Under the pieces are notes generated by a model that did not search any database, was not told the DNA's origin, and saw only the letters and a list, made by a program, of their open reading frames with translations. The position numbers and the translations under genes were made by a program. From an uncultured Bacteroides sp. (lineage in GTDB: Bacteria > Bacteroidota > Bacteroidia > Bacteroidales > UBA11471): a DNA stretch of 8,442 nucleotides. The DNA lies in NCBI GenBank assembly GCA_905210875.1, contig CAJLYN010000086.1, forward strand, positions 1 through 8,442, read 5' to 3'. Position 1 is the stretch's first letter. The number at the start of each line of letters is the position of its first letter. Below are positions 6,789-8,442 of this stretch, piece after piece.

Positions 6789-8137
6789 GAATCATATTAT
6801 TGTCGGGCGGCTCGGGAAAACGCCTCTGGCCGTTGTCAAACGACGCCCGCTCCAAGCAGTTCCTTAAATTGTTGAAAGCCCCCGACGGCTCCCGTGAGTC
6901 GATGTTGCAGCGTGTGGTGCGGCAAATCAAGGCCTCGGGTCTCGATGCCTCCATTACCGTCGCAACCAGCGTGTCGCAGAAAGATGCCATCACCACGCAG
7001 CTCGGTGCCCATGTCGATGTCGTTACCGAGCCCGAACGCCGCAGCACTTTCCCGGCCATTGCCCTGGCCGTAACCCATCTCTTGAAGGAGAAGCAGTGCC
7101 GTCGCGACGAAGTGGTGGTGGTGATGCCCATCGACCCCTATACCGAGAGCGGCTATTTCGACGTCATCGCACAGATGGCGGAGGCTGCCGAGAAGGGGGT
7201 GGCCGACCTCGTGCTCATGGGCATACGTCCCACGCGGCCCTCGTCGAAGTTTGGCTATATCGTGCCCGACACGACCCGGCAGGGGGTGGCTTACCTCCCC
7301 GTGGCCCGTTTTGTGGAGAAGCCCGAGATACAATATGCCGAGAGACTGATACATGACGGAGCCCTGTGGAACGGTGGTGTCTTTGCCTTCAAACTTGGTT
7401 TCCTCGACGATTATATTGCCCGCTACGTCAATGCCTCTACTTTCGACGAGTTGCAGGCACGTTACCTCGAACTGCCCAAAATCAGCTTCGACTACGAGGT
7501 GGCAGAGAAGACCTCGTCGGTCGTGGTTGTACCTTTCAGTGGAAAATGGAAAGACCTCGGCACCTGGAACAGCCTCACCGAGGAGATGCCCGACTGCACC
7601 ATCGGCAATGCCGTCGTGGGAGAAGATTCCGACGGTACCCATGTGGTGAATGAGTTGGAGATACCCATTGTATGTCTGGGCATGAAAAACGCCGTCGTGG
7701 CAGCCAGTCCCGACGGTATTTTGGTGAGCGACAAAAACTCCTGTGCCCAGCTCAAATCCTATGCCTCCCGTTTTGCCTCCCGACCCATGTACGAGGAGCG
7801 TCGCTGGGGTACCTACAAGGTGATGGGCAACAACGTGCTGCCCGACGGTTACCGGGCCCTGACCAAGTTGCTTTGCATCAAGGCCGGATGCAACATCAGC
7901 TACCAGTATCACAACCGTCGCGAGGAGGTGTGGACCTTTATCGACGGCCGGGGAGAGCTGGTACTCGACGGCCGTGCCGTAGAGGTGGGCCGTGGCGATG
8001 TCATACACATCAAGGTGGGGCAGAAGCATGCCGTGCGCGCCATTACCGACTTGCAGATTATCGAGGTGCAGATGGGCAGCGAACTTGTCGAAGAAGACAT
8101 CGTGCGGCTCGACTGGGAGTGGCCCGGCAAAGCGTAA
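6785..8137 (+). CDS. manC: Mannose-1-phosphate guanylyltransferase with C-terminal cupin domain
   Basis: This 450-residue protein is expected to make GDP-mannose from mannose-1-phosphate and GTP, feeding Gmd. The N-terminal nucleotidyltransferase domain (1 to about 330) has the nucleotide loop GGSGKRLWPLS (8-18), KQFL (24-27), EPERRSTFPAIALA (82-95), FVEKP (166-170), LWNGGVFAF (184-192) and KWKDLGTWNSL (254-264). The C-terminal part (about 340-450) is a cupin of the mannose-6-phosphate isomerase type II sort, with metal ligands Q374, H376, E381 and H415 and the ending IEVQMGSELVEEDIVRLD. Motifs differ from classic ManC: PIDPY (115-119) replaces PSDH, and RSTFPAI replaces RNTAPAI. Substrate choice therefore rests partly on the operon context, and isomerase activity is not assured. 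It starts inside the fcl stop (ATGA). No terminator is visible after it, and no phosphomannomutase gene is in the window. Confidence 0.88.
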   Translation: MRIILLSGGSGKRLWPLSNDARSKQFLKLLKAPDGSRESMLQRVVRQIKASGLDASITVATSVSQKDAITTQLGAHVDVVTEPERRSTFPAIALAVTHLLKEKQCRRDEVVVVMPIDPYTESGYFDVIAQMAEAAEKGVADLVLMGIRPTRPSSKFGYIVPDTTRQGVAYLPVARFVEKPEIQYAERLIHDGALWNGGVFAFKLGFLDDYIARYVNASTFDELQARYLELPKISFDYEVAEKTSSVVVVPFSGKWKDLGTWNSLTEEMPDCTIGNAVVGEDSDGTHVVNELEIPIVCLGMKNAVVAASPDGILVSDKNSCAQLKSYASRFASRPMYEERRWGTYKVMGNNVLPDGYRALTKLLCIKAGCNISYQYHNRREEVWTFIDGRGELVLDGRAVEVGRGDVIHIKVGQKHAVRAITDLQIIEVQMGSELVEEDIVRLDWEWPGKA

Positions 8138-8185
8138 TATGATTGCGGCGCCGGCATTTATTAATTTAAAGCTTGGATAATAAAA

Positions 8186-8442
8186 ATGGGATTATTTGAT
8201 TTTATCAAGCATAAAGAACTAACGGAAATAGCTATTTTGAGAAAAGAGTTAGAAATAGCAAAGGAGAAAGAAGAGTGTCTTTCTTCTGAAGTAATTAAAC
8301 TTAAATCACAATGTGAAGAACTTTCGAAATATGAGAAAATTGCTGATATAGAAAAGGAAAAAGAGAAAATTATTTTATTTATAAATGAGCAGAATGTAAA
8401 ATATGAACATGAAAAACAGAAATATTCAGACGAAATAATTCT
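8186..8442 (+). CDS. Partial coiled-coil protein, possible DUF4041/GIY-YIG N-terminus
   Basis: The frame opens at ATG 8186 (MGLFDFIKHKELTEIAILRK) and stays open for 85 codons to the window end, so the gene is cut there. Residues about 8-85 are a charged, Lys/Glu-rich helix with heptad-like spacing, consistent with a coiled coil. From memory, the opening MGLFDF, the stretch KYEKIADIEKEKEKI and the later KYEHEKQKY resemble the lead-in of DUF4041 proteins, which often carry a C-terminal T5orf172/GIY-YIG nuclease-like domain and occur in phage and accessory regions; that domain is beyond the window. Composition is sharply different (26% GC, counted) with AT-ending codons, unlike the genes before it, which suggests horizontal transfer. 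It begins 48 bases after manC on the same strand, with no terminator seen between, so read-through is possible. Any helical protein could share some of these marks. Confidence 0.7.
   Translation, partial: MGLFDFIKHKELTEIAILRKELEIAKEKEECLSSEVIKLKSQCEELSKYEKIADIEKEKEKIILFINEQNVKYEHEKQKYSDEII

Noticed and set aside
6836..8029. A 397-codon open frame on the minus strand, opposite manC.
   Set aside because: It is a histidine- and glycine-rich shadow of manC codons with no recognisable domain.
8138..8185. GCGGCGCCGGC near 8146 as a terminator after manC.
   Set aside because: The GC palindrome has no usable loop and no T-run follows.
1..8442. tRNA, rRNA, CRISPR arrays, insertion sequences or attachment sites.
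   Set aside because: No such structures, repeated spacers, transposase frames or terminal repeats were seen on either strand.

Overview
The window most likely comes from a Bacteroidales genome (Bacteroidota). The evidence is A-rich start regions mostly without a Shine-Dalgarno, secreted proteins of a Bacteroides-like style, a near-perfect Bacteroidota promoter (TTTG, 19 bp, TAnnTTTG) before the sugar-nucleotide operon, and the protein families present. The genus cannot be fixed from the sequence. All genes are on the + strand.

Region 1 (28-2782) is a tightly packed three-gene unit. It encodes a secreted protein built of about five 46-50-residue repeats, a RimJ/RimL-type GNAT acetyltransferase, and a secreted thioredoxin-fold protein that has lost one cysteine of its CxxC site. 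The junctions are TGATG and ATGA overlaps, so translation is probably coupled. A strong hairpin terminator (2809-2847) closes the unit. Its promoter lies upstream of the window. The joint role is unknown.

Region 2 (2848-4373) is a single-gene unit: a GltD/NfnL-type FAD and NAD(P) oxidoreductase with two N-terminal cysteine clusters. It has no large glutamate synthase subunit or NfnS partner beside it. A perfect 13-bp inverted repeat lies just upstream, and a perfect 15-bp terminator hairpin follows.

Region 3 (4371-8137) is a GDP-L-fucose operon, gmd-fcl-manC. ManC makes GDP-mannose, Gmd converts it to GDP-4-keto-6-deoxymannose, and Fcl makes GDP-L-fucose for surface glycans. The operon promoter overlaps the T-tract of the preceding terminator. 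A leader of about 215 nt precedes gmd. It holds a 13-codon arginine/lysine-rich open frame with its own GGAG and two mutually exclusive base-pairing options. This is the best candidate here for an undescribed regulatory device, but it is inferred from sequence alone.

Region 4 (8138-8442) shows an abrupt composition change. Counted GC is 67/257 (26%) in the last frame, against 38/60 (63%) in one sampled line of manC. A coiled-coil protein starts at 8186 and runs off the window. It resembles the N-terminus of DUF4041/GIY-YIG proteins and suggests the edge of an acquired segment.
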